Source of the DNA: Chitinophagaceae bacterium
Lineage (GTDB): Bacteria; Bacteroidota; Bacteroidia; Chitinophagales; Chitinophagaceae
Assembly (NCBI GenBank): GCA_017307755.1
Contig: JAFKGQ010000004.1
Coordinates: 620,001-684,000, forward strand
Reading direction: 5' to 3'
Length of the DNA: 64,000 nt
Part shown: positions 35,846 to 43,901 of the stretch, in pieces
Position numbering within the stretch: the first letter of the stretch is position 1
Layout of the letters: every line of letters starts with the position of its first letter
Made by a program: the position numbers and the translations under genes
Notes under the pieces: model-generated
Told to the model about the DNA's origin: nothing
Seen by the model: only the letters and a program-made list of their open reading frames with translations
The model's database searches: none

Positions 35846-37531
35846 ATGAGAAAAAAAATTGCCATATTATCAGCTTTCATCACTTTACTGGCCTCTTGTA
35901 AAAAAGACTACCTGAATGTAAATGATGTAAATGCATTTGTAACTCCCGACCAGTTATATACCAACTACAATTATGCTCAACAAGCAGTATGGAATATATA
36001 CGGTTACCTCCCGGATGGATTTATCCTGGCTTATGAAGCAATCACTGACAATGCGGATGCGACAAATGTTACAGACCCATCCAAGGTATTTAATAATGGC
36101 ACCTGGAACCAATATAATAACCCGGACGATGCCTGGGCACGGGATTTCGAAGGAATAAGACAAGCCAATCTTTATTTGAAAAACAAGGACAAGGCTGATA
36201 TCACCTACATCCGGGATAAAATTGTCACAAGCGATTCTTCCTCCTGGTACAATGCTCAAAACAATGTAAAGTTCATGCAGGGCGAAGTACTGTTCTTAAA
36301 AGCCTTTTTTTACTTCGACCTGGTAAAACGCTATGGCGGCGTGCCTATTATGAATGCTCCGCTGGATAATAACAACCCTGCTTCCTGGAAAAATATTTCC
36401 AGGAACAGCATTGATGATTGTGTACACTATATTGTGTCGCTGTGTGATTCGGCCGCAACGATCATTCCTTCCAACCTGGGTCCTTATTCCTGGTACGATC
36501 TTGGCCGTGTGACCTATGGCGCCGTCAAAGCGCTGAAAGCAAGAACACTGTTGTATGCTGCCAGTCCTTTGTTTAAAAGTGCAGGAACAACCACCACCTG
36601 GGGAGACGCAGCAAGCGCATTACACGACGTGATAGCATTGAATACATACACGTTGGACGCGACATATTCCAACCTGTTTGGCTCAAATAACGCTTCTTCC
36701 AAAGAAGTGATCTTTTACCGCCGGTACGGCAATATCAATTCTGTAGAAAGACACAATTTTCCCATCGTTTTTCAGAATACCGACGGCAACAGTATAACGC
36801 CCACACAGAATTTTGTGGACGGCTTTGAAGTCCTTGTAAAAGATGGCGGCGGCAATATTACGGGATCAAGGCCGTTCGACTGGACCAACCCTGCCGATGC
36901 GGCCAATCCCTATGTGAACAGGGATCCGCGCATGGCCGCTACAGTAGTATACAACGGTTCTACATTCTCTTCTACGGTGATAGAAACATTTGCGGGTGGA
37001 AATAGCGGACAACCCAAGTCAAACGCTACCAAAACGGGTTACTATCTTTCAAAATGGGTGAACCAATCCGTAGACCTCGTCGCGGGTACATCCACTGCAC
37101 ATACATGGAACTATTTCAGGTATGGCGAAATATTATTGGATTATGCCGAGGCGATGTATAATGCTTATGGTGCAACAGCAGATCCCCAGGGATATGGCAT
37201 GACGGCATTGGATGCCATCAACAAGGTCAGACAGCGTGTGAAGATGCCTGCGTTGACGGCTGTACAGATCGATCAGCAAAGCATAGAACACGAGCGCAAT
37301 GTCGAACTTGGCTTTGAAGACCAGCGTCTGTGGGACGTACGCAGGTGGAATGAAGGTACACAGTATTTTAATGCCCCTGTCTATCGCGTTGATATACAGC
37401 CCAACGGGACATCCTATACCTATACGGTCAACAAGTTGGAGAACAGAAAATTCGATGCTAAGATGGCATGGTACCCTATAGCACAGGATGAAATTACCAA
37501 GACGGGATGGAAACAAAATCCGGGCTGGTAA
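35846..37531 (+). CDS. SusD/RagB-family surface lipoprotein (second pair)
   Basis: About 561 residues. The ATG at 35846 gives MRKKIAILSAFITLLASC, then KKDYLNVND; an in-frame ATG five codons earlier (35831) is possible. SusD landmarks: 'GEVLFLKAFFYFDLVKRYGG', 'ARTLLYAASPLFK', and 'EHERNVELGFEDQRLWDVRRW', with C-terminal 'YPIAQDEITKTGWKQNPGW' almost matching the last residues of the first SusD. It pairs with the short SusC that precedes it. Confidence 0.92.
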   Translation: MRKKIAILSAFITLLASCKKDYLNVNDVNAFVTPDQLYTNYNYAQQAVWNIYGYLPDGFILAYEAITDNADATNVTDPSKVFNNGTWNQYNNPDDAWARDFEGIRQANLYLKNKDKADITYIRDKIVTSDSSSWYNAQNNVKFMQGEVLFLKAFFYFDLVKRYGGVPIMNAPLDNNNPASWKNISRNSIDDCVHYIVSLCDSAATIIPSNLGPYSWYDLGRVTYGAVKALKARTLLYAASPLFKSAGTTTTWGDAASALHDVIALNTYTLDATYSNLFGSNNASSKEVIFYRRYGNINSVERHNFPIVFQNTDGNSITPTQNFVDGFEVLVKDGGGNITGSRPFDWTNPADAANPYVNRDPRMAATVVYNGSTFSSTVIETFAGGNSGQPKSNATKTGYYLSKWVNQSVDLVAGTSTAHTWNYFRYGEILLDYAEAMYNAYGATADPQGYGMTALDAINKVRQRVKMPALTAVQIDQQSIEHERNVELGFEDQRLWDVRRWNEGTQYFNAPVYRVDIQPNGTSYTYTVNKLENRKFDAKMAWYPIAQDEITKTGWKQNPGW

Positions 37532-37587
37532 GAATAAGACATTGCAACGGGTAGAATTGTTTAATTTTTTAGATTCAAACGTGTTTT

Positions 37588-39096
37588 ATGAGAAATAAAA
37601 TATTTATAGGTTCCACCGCCGCAGCTCTGTTATCATGGTCGCTTGTATTTTTCTCTTGCAGACGCGATGTGTTAACCGGTACCGTAGTGCACGAAACTAC
37701 GAAAGGCCTGGTCTATTTCCCGGATGCAAAAAATGGGGACAGCTCTTTAGTGGCCCCTTTGGGAACAAAGAATTATTCAATAGATACTACTGCGAATACT
37801 ATCAATTTCCCCATTTCCCTTTTTCGCGGCGGGTTCTCCGATCTTTCTTCCTTTGCCGTGAATATAAGCGCCGACAACAGCAGCATACCAGGGCTTATAC
37901 AGGCAGGTCTGCTCCCCCAGAATACTATAGCGCTGGACCCGGACAGTTACATTCTTTCCGCAACAGATACTCTTTCCTATACCGACGGAATTATGAAAGG
38001 CGTGGTGATGCCTAAAATAAAAGTCGCCAATTTGGGTAAATACAGCGGCAAATATGCAGCGTTGGGTATTACGACAAAGAGTGCGGGTAAGTTCGACGTG
38101 AATACTTCCATGAACAGATTGGTGATCTATTTCCCTGTTGATTCATTGGTGGGACCGGTATATTTCCCTGGCGCTACCGGAGGTGCTGCCAGCGTAGTTT
38201 CATTAGGGGATAGTTACACCATCGACAGCGTTGCGGGTACGGTCAATTATCCGATACCCGTAAAAAGGGGCGGTATTGCGGATCTGGCTACGTCAAGCGT
38301 AAACGTAACGGTCGATAACAGCTCGATTGCCGGATTGATCAGCGGCGGCGGGTTGCCTTCGAATACTGTGGCGCTGGCTTCATCTGATTATACATTCGAT
38401 GGAAATGTAGCCATGAGCAGCCAGAACGGTACGCTTCAGGGTAGTGCAATACCTAAGATCAGTATTGCCAAGCTATCTCAATATGCCGGCAAGGTCGTTG
38501 CCCTGGGATTAACTATTTCCGGCGGTCCATTCACCATCGATCCCAATAGAAATAAAATAGTCGTTTACTTTAACGCGGACGATATCCTTGCAATATTTGC
38601 ACCGCGGGTAAACCTCATCGCCGACATTACGCAATGGGTCCCCGTAAAGATCTCCAGTAGCAATAATGTGACCGCAACCATCGATACACAGAATGGTACT
38701 ATTCTTTTTAGTGGCGGGAATGGCAGCTATGATCAAACCGGTGTTTATCAGCAGGTCCATTTGTACGGGCACAGACAATATAAAGTCGATTTGCACGTAA
38801 CGGGTTCTGGCGCAACCAATGTTTGGTTTGAAGTATGGCTATCACAAAAGAAACCGCAGGATGGGCAGGATGTTGCCACCGGCTGGGACCCTACTGCTGT
38901 CCAGCTGCTGGGATTAAACACCTGGACAGGTTGTGGCGTTGCTCCGTTTGACGGGCAGCTTGCGACGATAGGTTGTACAGGAAAAGGTAGCACCATTACC
39001 GTCCCGACAGGCGGCACCTATTATCTTACTATAAAATCCGGAGGGAACAACCTTGGAGCGACCGGCATTACGGCGTCAGGCTTCAGTTTTCAATAG
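37588..39096 (+). CDS. Surface lipoprotein with two DUF1735-like repeats and a C-terminal sugar-binding-like domain
   Basis: A 502-aa lipoprotein (AAALLSWSLVFFSC, then RRDVLTG). Two tandem repeats of about 125 residues start at 'YFPDAKNGDSSLVAPLG' and 'YFPGATGGAASVVSLGD' and share 'ISADNSSIPGLI..LP.NT(I/V)AL' / 'NVTVDNSSIAGLI' motifs, matching the DUF1735 domain of surface glycan-binding proteins. The C-terminal part (about 345-502) looks like a jelly-roll carbohydrate-binding module with many aromatic residues. It is last in the locus and probably binds the substrate at the cell surface. No enzymatic residues are visible. Confidence 0.75.
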   Translation: MRNKIFIGSTAAALLSWSLVFFSCRRDVLTGTVVHETTKGLVYFPDAKNGDSSLVAPLGTKNYSIDTTANTINFPISLFRGGFSDLSSFAVNISADNSSIPGLIQAGLLPQNTIALDPDSYILSATDTLSYTDGIMKGVVMPKIKVANLGKYSGKYAALGITTKSAGKFDVNTSMNRLVIYFPVDSLVGPVYFPGATGGAASVVSLGDSYTIDSVAGTVNYPIPVKRGGIADLATSSVNVTVDNSSIAGLISGGGLPSNTVALASSDYTFDGNVAMSSQNGTLQGSAIPKISIAKLSQYAGKVVALGLTISGGPFTIDPNRNKIVVYFNADDILAIFAPRVNLIADITQWVPVKISSSNNVTATIDTQNGTILFSGGNGSYDQTGVYQQVHLYGHRQYKVDLHVTGSGATNVWFEVWLSQKKPQDGQDVATGWDPTAVQLLGLNTWTGCGVAPFDGQLATIGCTGKGSTITVPTGGTYYLTIKSGGNNLGATGITASGFSFQ

Positions 39097-39114
39097 GGGA
39101 GGGTTCCTAAAAGA

Positions 39115-39145
39115 CAAAGGTTTCAGCTATTCGCTGAAACCTTTG
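39115..39145. terminator. 13-bp stem-loop between the Sus-like locus and the tRNA gene
   Basis: CAAAGGTTTCAGC (39115-39127) pairs with GCTGAAACCTTTG (39133-39145), loop TATTC. It lies between the convergent lipoprotein gene and tRNA gene. A short T-tract (TCTTTT) follows on the minus strand, so it fits a terminator for the tRNA and may stop the Sus-like transcript from the other side. Confidence 0.65.
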
Positions 39146-39155
39146 CTAATCCTGA

Positions 39156-39227
39156 GCGGAAGACGAGGTTCGAACCCGCGACCTACAGCTTGGGAAGCTG
39201 TCGCTCTACCAACTGAGCTACTTCCGC
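39156..39227 (-). tRNA. tRNA-Gly (anticodon CCC)
   Basis: A 72-base cloverleaf on the minus strand: acceptor GCGGAAG/CTTCCGC, D-arm GCTCAGTTGGTAGAGC, anticodon stem ACAGC/GCTGT with 7-base loop TTCCCAA (anticodon CCC, reads GGG), and T-arm with TTCGAAC. No CCA is encoded. It lies at the right end of the AT-rich Sus-like block. Confidence 0.95.
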
Positions 39228-39229
39228 AG

Positions 39230-39260
39230 AAAATGGCTGAACAAATATTTGTTCAGCCAT
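39230..39260 (-). terminator. 28-base perfect palindrome with T-run, before the tRNA
   Basis: ATGGCTGAACAAAT (39233-39246) is followed directly by its reverse complement (39247-39260); on the minus strand four T residues follow (complement of 39230-39233). It would terminate the small basic protein's transcript. It also lies between the tRNA promoter-like box and the tRNA gene, so it may be an operator or part of the tRNA leader. Confidence 0.6.
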
Positions 39261-39261
39261 G

Positions 39262-39269
39262 CAAAAATA
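39262..39269 (-). promoter_or_regulatory. Possible -7 element for tRNA-Gly
   Basis: TATTTTTG on the minus strand matches TAnnTTTG. No clear TTG is seen at -33. Transcription would start inside or at the edge of the palindrome that precedes the tRNA. Confidence 0.4.
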
Positions 39270-39305
39270 GGGGTAAATCCATCCCGAAAAAAAATCCTGC
39301 TGATT

Positions 39306-39671
39306 TTAATTCTTTTTGATGTACTCCTTATTTCCATTTTTTGAAAGAACATAACGTCCACCACGAGGCCCTTCATAGATTGTGCGGCCTTTGGCATCGG
39401 TGCCGACAGCTTTGTCAGCGGATTTGTTCACCGGCTGCGTAATGTTTGGCTTGGTAGTGGGTGGCGTAGCAGGAGAAGCGGGCGTGGCAGGAGTGGTAGC
39501 TTGTTTGTCGGCCTTGGCCTTTTCCCTGGCGGCTTTCTTTTCCGCCCTGGCTTTTGCTTTATCCGCCTTTTTTTGTGCGGCTGCAGTGTTCGGATCGGTC
39601 GTTTGAGCGATGGTGTTCAGACTGGCCGTTAGTACAAACAAGACCAGGAATAGCGAAAAGATCCTTTTCAT
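39306..39671 (-). CDS. Small exported Lys/Ala-rich protein with a basic C-terminal adaptor-like motif (121 aa)
   Basis: A signal peptide (MKRIFSLFLVLFVLTASLNT) precedes an Ala/Lys coiled-coil-like stretch (KKADKAKARAEKKAAREK) and a Thr/Pro linker. The C-terminal 35 residues read 'GRTIYEGPRGGRYVLSKNGN' then KEYIKKN; this resembles the basic adaptor domain found in chlorovirus PBCV proteins and in several Bacteroidota proteins. The function is unknown; binding of nucleic acid or surface polymer is possible by charge. It is followed by a palindromic terminator. Confidence 0.65.
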   Translation of the reverse strand: MKRIFSLFLVLFVLTASLNTIAQTTDPNTAAAQKKADKAKARAEKKAAREKAKADKQATTPATPASPATPPTTKPNITQPVNKSADKAVGTDAKGRTIYEGPRGGRYVLSKNGNKEYIKKN

Positions 39672-39759
39672 ATGGAAAATATTTGAAATGAATTTCCGCT
39701 AATTCGGCGAAACTGACAACAAATAGTAAAAATTATTATTATTTATTTTTACCGGGGGG

Positions 39760-40284
39760 CTATACGCCGGCCCGGGTATCAGTATGAAGATATTTTGAAG
39801 ATAACCAACTGTTTTTCACGGGTATTATCCAATTTTTCTCTAATTCTTCCTTCGTCTGTATGGTGTTATTAAAATAGAGGCTGTCTCCATCGAGGAAGCC
39901 ATTCTCCAGAGCATAGGACAACTGCGCCATGGGCACTATCTGAACCTTGCCTTTTACCTGGAAAGCCAGGTTCAACCTATCAAACATGGTTACGCCAAAA
40001 CGTTGTTCGATGTCCTTGATCAACCTTACCGAGCTATCTGTGCTGCATCCGCTGACACCCGTTGCCGACTCGTCCGCCATCAGGACGATGAATTGACCGT
40101 AGAAGAGATTGGCATATCCTTTTACTGGTGTACCGTGTGATTTCCAGTCTTTGACAAAGTTCTCCAGCATTTCTTCGATGACCAGGGCCTCGGACAGCAT
40201 AAAAAGACGGGAGGCCTGATATATCCAGACCCTGCTGTCGTCTGCAAAGTCGGCGGGGAGCAATTCTGTATGAGAGGTATTCAT
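39760..40284 (-). CDS. Conserved uncharacterised cytoplasmic protein (174 aa)
   Basis: A Bacteroidota protein often labelled 'ABC transporter ATPase' although it shows no Walker motif. The start at 40284 (MNTSHTELLPADFADDSRVW) is preferred to the frame opening six codons upstream. Notable segments are 'SRVWIYQASRLFMLSEALVI', 'CSTDSSVRLIKDIEQRFGV' and 'VPMAQLSYALENGFLDGD'. It has no signal peptide and no membrane segment. It begins 36 bases after the Fe-S protein gene on the same strand, so the two are probably in one operon. Confidence 0.65.
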   Translation of the reverse strand: MNTSHTELLPADFADDSRVWIYQASRLFMLSEALVIEEMLENFVKDWKSHGTPVKGYANLFYGQFIVLMADESATGVSGCSTDSSVRLIKDIEQRFGVTMFDRLNLAFQVKGKVQIVPMAQLSYALENGFLDGDSLYFNNTIQTKEELEKNWIIPVKNSWLSSKYLHTDTRAGV

Positions 40285-40320
40285 GCTACAAAGGTACGGC
40301 ATTGAGAGGAAACTGCCGGT

Positions 40321-41100
40321 TCAGCTCATGGAGGCCGCGATCAGCTCGGCGATATCCATCACTTTTACACTGTCTTCTTTTTCTGCGTGTTTTACCCCGT
40401 CCGTCAGCATGGTATTGCAGAAGGGACAGGCCGCTGCAACGATGGCCGCACCTGTCTCCAGGGCTTCGCCGCTCCGCTCGAAATTTACCCGGGTTGTCCC
40501 TTTTTCTTCCTCTTTGAACATCTGCGCCCCACCGGCCCCGCAGCAGAGCCCTTTGCTGCGGCATCGTTTCATTTCCACGAGTTCACTGTCCAGTGCCTCC
40601 AGTACTTTCCGGGGCGCTTCGTAAATGTGATTGGCCCTGCCCAGATAGCAGCTGTCATGATAAGTAATACGTTTTCCTTTAAACGGACCTCCTTCTTTGA
40701 GAATAATCTTACCTTCATCGATCAACTGTTGGAGAAAGACCGTGTGATGGATGACTTCGTAGTGTCCACCTAATTCGGGGTATTCGTTCTGAAAGATATT
40801 AAAACAGTGAGGACAGGCGGTGACGATCTTTTTTATTCCGTAGTTATTTAGCACCTGTACATTCTGGTAGGCCATCATCTGGAAGATGAACTCATTGCCT
40901 GCCCGGCGGGCAGGGTCCCCTGTACATAACTCTTCCTTTCCTAAAATGGCATATTTTACACCTACCTTGTTCAAAATGGAGGCAAAGGCCCGGGTGATCT
41001 TTTGCGCCCGTTGGTCATAGCTGCCGGAGCATCCTACCCAAAAGAGGATATCCGGGACTTCTCCTTTTGCTGTCAATTCGGCCATGGTAGGTACCTGCAT
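40321..41100 (-). CDS. (Fe-S)-binding oxidoreductase subunit with CCG domains (HdrB-like)
   Basis: About 259 residues with two cysteine-rich CCG-type domains: 'LFWVGCSGSYDQRAQKITRA', 'VTACPHCFNIFQNEYP', 'YHDSCYLGRANHIYEAPR', 'GLCCGAGGAQMFKE' and 'ACPFCNTMLTDG'. Such proteins resemble heterodisulfide reductase subunit B and bind a noncubane [4Fe-4S] cluster. The start at 41100 (MQVPTMAEL) fits the family; the frame is open 11 codons further. The expected partner, a membrane protein with two 4Fe-4S motifs, lies 1.4 kb away at 42481-43836, separated by the oppositely oriented crp-like and yceI-like genes. Confidence 0.85.
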   Translation of the reverse strand: MQVPTMAELTAKGEVPDILFWVGCSGSYDQRAQKITRAFASILNKVGVKYAILGKEELCTGDPARRAGNEFIFQMMAYQNVQVLNNYGIKKIVTACPHCFNIFQNEYPELGGHYEVIHHTVFLQQLIDEGKIILKEGGPFKGKRITYHDSCYLGRANHIYEAPRKVLEALDSELVEMKRCRSKGLCCGAGGAQMFKEEEKGTTRVNFERSGEALETGAAIVAAACPFCNTMLTDGVKHAEKEDSVKVMDIAELIAASMS

Positions 41101-41180
41101 AGGACTATTTTTCCGTAAATCTAAAGGAACCATTGTACAAAACCCAAATTCGGTAACTTTAACCGCCCAAATTTGTTATT

Positions 41181-41882
41181 ATGCCGGGAGACGATAATAT
41201 GCTTGTGATAAAGAACTATGATCTCTGGTGCCATCTGTCCGAGGATGAGTACAAGGAGCTGAAGGTCCAGCACCATGTCATTGACGTGCCCAAGGGAGAG
41301 TATATCTATTTTGAAGCCTACAACCACAATAAGATATACTTTGTCAAGGAAGGCACGATCAAGATTGGTTATATCGACGAGGAAGGCAATGAAAAGATCA
41401 AGGAGATCATCCAAAAGGGGGAGCTTTTCGGGCAATTCAGCCTGGAAAGGAACAACCTCCATGGCGAATTTGCCCAGGCGTACAAACATGATGTAAGTAT
41501 TTGCGCTTTTACCATCGACGACTTTGAAAAGTTGCTAAAGAACAGACCCGACCTGGCTCTCTCGTACAGCAAGCAGGTGGGCGCCAAGCTCCGTAATATC
41601 GAGAACAGGCTGGTCAATCTGCTAAACAAGGACGTCAAAACCCGTCTGCTTCATTTCCTTTGGCAGCTGGTGGAACAAAACCTGGGCGAGAATACGGCCG
41701 AAGGCTTTTGTATACCCAACTATCTCACTCATGAGGACATCGCCAATCTGATCGGCAGCAGCCGTCAGACGGTGACTACCATGATCAACGAACTGGAGAT
41801 AGAAGGCATCCTCTCTTACAACCGGCAGGAAATATGCTTCCTGGACGTCAAAAAGCTTCAAAAAAGGGTGAACGGCAATTGA
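41181..41882 (+). CDS. Crp/Fnr-family transcriptional regulator
   Basis: A 233-aa regulator. The N-terminal cyclic-nucleotide-binding-type domain contains 'GEYIYFEAYNHNKIYFVKEG' and 'GELFGQFSLERNN'; the linker helix is 'SKQVGAKLRNIENRLVNLL'. The C-terminal winged HTH has 'LTHEDIANLIGSSRQTVTTM' as the recognition helix region. It has no cysteine cluster typical of oxygen-sensing Fnr. It could respond to cyclic nucleotide or to redox state. It is 25 bases before yceI-like and divergent from the Fe-S protein gene, so it may control both. Confidence 0.87.
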   Translation: MPGDDNMLVIKNYDLWCHLSEDEYKELKVQHHVIDVPKGEYIYFEAYNHNKIYFVKEGTIKIGYIDEEGNEKIKEIIQKGELFGQFSLERNNLHGEFAQAYKHDVSICAFTIDDFEKLLKNRPDLALSYSKQVGAKLRNIENRLVNLLNKDVKTRLLHFLWQLVEQNLGENTAEGFCIPNYLTHEDIANLIGSSRQTVTTMINELEIEGILSYNRQEICFLDVKKLQKRVNGN

Positions 41883-41907
41883 ACGACAGTGAACGTAAAT
41901 AAAAAAT

Positions 41908-42444
41908 ATGAGATGTTTTTTCGGGTTTCTATTGATCCAGCTACTAACAGTAACGGCTTTTGCTCAGCGATACAAGGTCACGGATGAAGGTTCTTCGATA
42001 AAATTCAGGATAAAAAATTTTGGGATTGAAACGGGAGGCAGTTTTACGGGGCTGGAAGGCAACATCAGCTTTGACCCGAACAACATTTTAAAGGATAGTA
42101 TCGATCTCAGCATCGACGCTAATTCCATCAACACCGACAATAATATGCGGGATAACCACCTGAGAAAAGACGAATACCTCGACGTGCAGCACTATCCCCG
42201 CATCCGTTTTGTATCCAGCAGCGTCGCAGTAGATAAAAATGCGCATTTTACTGCCACAGGACAACTGACCATGAAGGGTACCACCAAAGAGGTGTCTATC
42301 CCTTTTACGGCAGTCCCCAAAGATTCCGGCTATATTTTCACCGGTGAGTTCAAGCTTAACAGAAAGGATTATAAAGTAGGCGGGTCCGGCCCGATCTCCA
42401 ATGCCCTGACTGTACAGTTCACCGTCTTTGCCAGACGGCAATGA
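41908..42444 (+). CDS. YceI-family lipid-binding protein, exported
   Basis: A 178-aa lipocalin-like YceI protein. A signal peptide (FFGFLLIQLLTVTAFAQ) is followed by 'YKVTDEGSSIKFRIKNFGIE', 'GNISFDPNNILKDSIDLSID', 'NTDNNMRDNHLRKDEYLDVQ', 'YPRIRFVSSSV', 'GQLTMKGTTKEVSIPFT', 'GEFKLNRKDYKVGG': all strands and turns of the family. YceI proteins bind isoprenoid or quinone-like lipids in the periplasm. It lies 25 bases after the crp-like gene on the same strand. Confidence 0.9.
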   Translation: MRCFFGFLLIQLLTVTAFAQRYKVTDEGSSIKFRIKNFGIETGGSFTGLEGNISFDPNNILKDSIDLSIDANSINTDNNMRDNHLRKDEYLDVQHYPRIRFVSSSVAVDKNAHFTATGQLTMKGTTKEVSIPFTAVPKDSGYIFTGEFKLNRKDYKVGGSGPISNALTVQFTVFARRQ

Positions 42445-42480
42445 GAGGCCATGCGTCATGGGACGGGCGCCGGCTGCGGA

Positions 42481-43836
42481 TCAGGCTTCCGCAGTCCATT
42501 TATCCCGGTCGTCCGGGCTGAATTTCCAGGGGGCGAAATTATTCTCCACATTACCGAACAGTGCATTCCATTCCTGTGGAGCGTTGCTGTCCTCCATGAT
42601 GAGAGCCCTCCGCATTTCCACGATGATCTCAAGAGGGCTGATGCTGACGGGGCATTCTTCCACGCAGGCATTACAGGTAGTGCAGGCCCGAAGCTCTTCC
42701 ACGGAAATGTAGCTGAGTAAGTTCTTACCGTCGTCCTTGAAGGCGCCGTTGACGTTGATGTTCCTTCCCACCTCCTCCAGTCTGTCGCGGGTGGACATCA
42801 TGATCTTCCGTGGAGAAAGCACTTTTCCCGTAAGATTAGCGGGACAGGCGGCCGTGCACCTGCCGCATTCCGTACAGGAGTATGCGTCCAGCAGGTTGCG
42901 CCAGCTGAGGTCAAAGACATCCTTTGCGCCAAATCGATCCGTCGGTGGCGCGGCCGAAGCCGCTCCGGGGGGTGGGGAAGCCGTATCCGTACCTGCCGCA
43001 GGAGCTTTGTCCGGCTCCATGGCATACAGCACTTCATTTTGTACAGCCGGCATGTTTTTCAATTTGCCCTCCGGCGCCAGCCGGGAATAATATGCGTTGG
43101 GGAAGGCCAGCAGGATATGCAGGTGTTTGGAATAGGGCAGATAGTTGAGAAAGGCCAGAATGCCGACGATGTGCAGCCACCAGCAGGTGCGTTCGACGCT
43201 TATCAGGGCACCTGTGCTCAGACCGCTTAACAACGGATGCAGCAGGCGGGAAAAAACAAAGTCGCCTGTGAGATGTTCGCCATAATGTCCATAACCCCTT
43301 GCCTGCAGCAAAGTGTCGGAAGCGTTCATGGTAAGGAACAGGGTCATTAACAATATCTCCGTGACCAGGATATAGTTGGCGTCGCTGCGGGGCCAGCCGT
43401 CCAGGTCATGACTGATAAAGCGGCGCAGTTTCAGGATATTTCTGCGGCAGAGAAAGACGATACAGAAAGTAAGGACGCCCACGGCCAGCAACTCAAAGGC
43501 ATTTATCAGCCACCCGTATAAGGCGCCCAGAGGACCGGCAAAGAGCCGGTGGGTCCCAAAGATGCCGTCCAACCCTATTTCCAATACTTCCAGGTTGATG
43601 ATGATAAACCCCGCGTAGATGACAAAGTGCATGAGGGCCACCAGGGGATTGCGGAACATCTTCTTCTGACCAAAGGCGAGCAGGAGCACGTTCTTCCAGC
43701 GCAGCCCCGGCTGGTCGTTGTAAGCTTCGTCCTTGCCCAGTAAGATATTCCGGCGAATACGGATGGCGTTCCGGGTAAATAACCAAATGGCCGTGGCGGC
43801 TATTAGTATGAAGACTATTTGCTGTACCATCGTCAT
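42481..43836 (-). CDS. Membrane Fe-S oxidoreductase subunit (HdrC/NarI-like fusion)
   Basis: A 451-aa protein. The first 265 residues hold membrane helices ('IVFILIAATAIWLFT', 'LMHFVIYAGFIIINLEVLEI', 'LLAVGVLTFCIVFLC', 'ILLMTLFLTMNASDTLL', 'WLHIVGILAFLNYLPYS') in the manner of a cytochrome b/NarI-type anchor. After a Pro/Ala linker come two 4Fe-4S motifs: 'CTECGRCTAACPANLTGK' and 'CTTCNACVEECPVSISP'. It probably passes electrons between quinone and the HdrB-like partner at 40321. These two genes normally sit side by side in Bacteroidota; here the crp-yceI pair lies between them. Confidence 0.85.
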   Translation of the reverse strand: MTMVQQIVFILIAATAIWLFTRNAIRIRRNILLGKDEAYNDQPGLRWKNVLLLAFGQKKMFRNPLVALMHFVIYAGFIIINLEVLEIGLDGIFGTHRLFAGPLGALYGWLINAFELLAVGVLTFCIVFLCRRNILKLRRFISHDLDGWPRSDANYILVTEILLMTLFLTMNASDTLLQARGYGHYGEHLTGDFVFSRLLHPLLSGLSTGALISVERTCWWLHIVGILAFLNYLPYSKHLHILLAFPNAYYSRLAPEGKLKNMPAVQNEVLYAMEPDKAPAAGTDTASPPPGAASAAPPTDRFGAKDVFDLSWRNLLDAYSCTECGRCTAACPANLTGKVLSPRKIMMSTRDRLEEVGRNINVNGAFKDDGKNLLSYISVEELRACTTCNACVEECPVSISPLEIIVEMRRALIMEDSNAPQEWNALFGNVENNFAPWKFSPDDRDKWTAEA

Positions 43837-43901
43837 AGGAAATTATTTCTCCCGGTGAAGATAAGTGATTTGCACTTATTGCTTTAGTTTTACGCCTACA
43901 A

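Noticed and set aside
27459..39096. Glycan-degrading enzyme hidden in the Sus-like block
   Set aside because: All seven genes are regulators, transporters or binding lipoproteins; no catalytic motif was found in the DUF1735-type protein.
39760..40284. ABC transporter ATPase (the usual label of this family)
   Set aside because: No Walker A, Walker B or signature motif is present, so the label is not supported.
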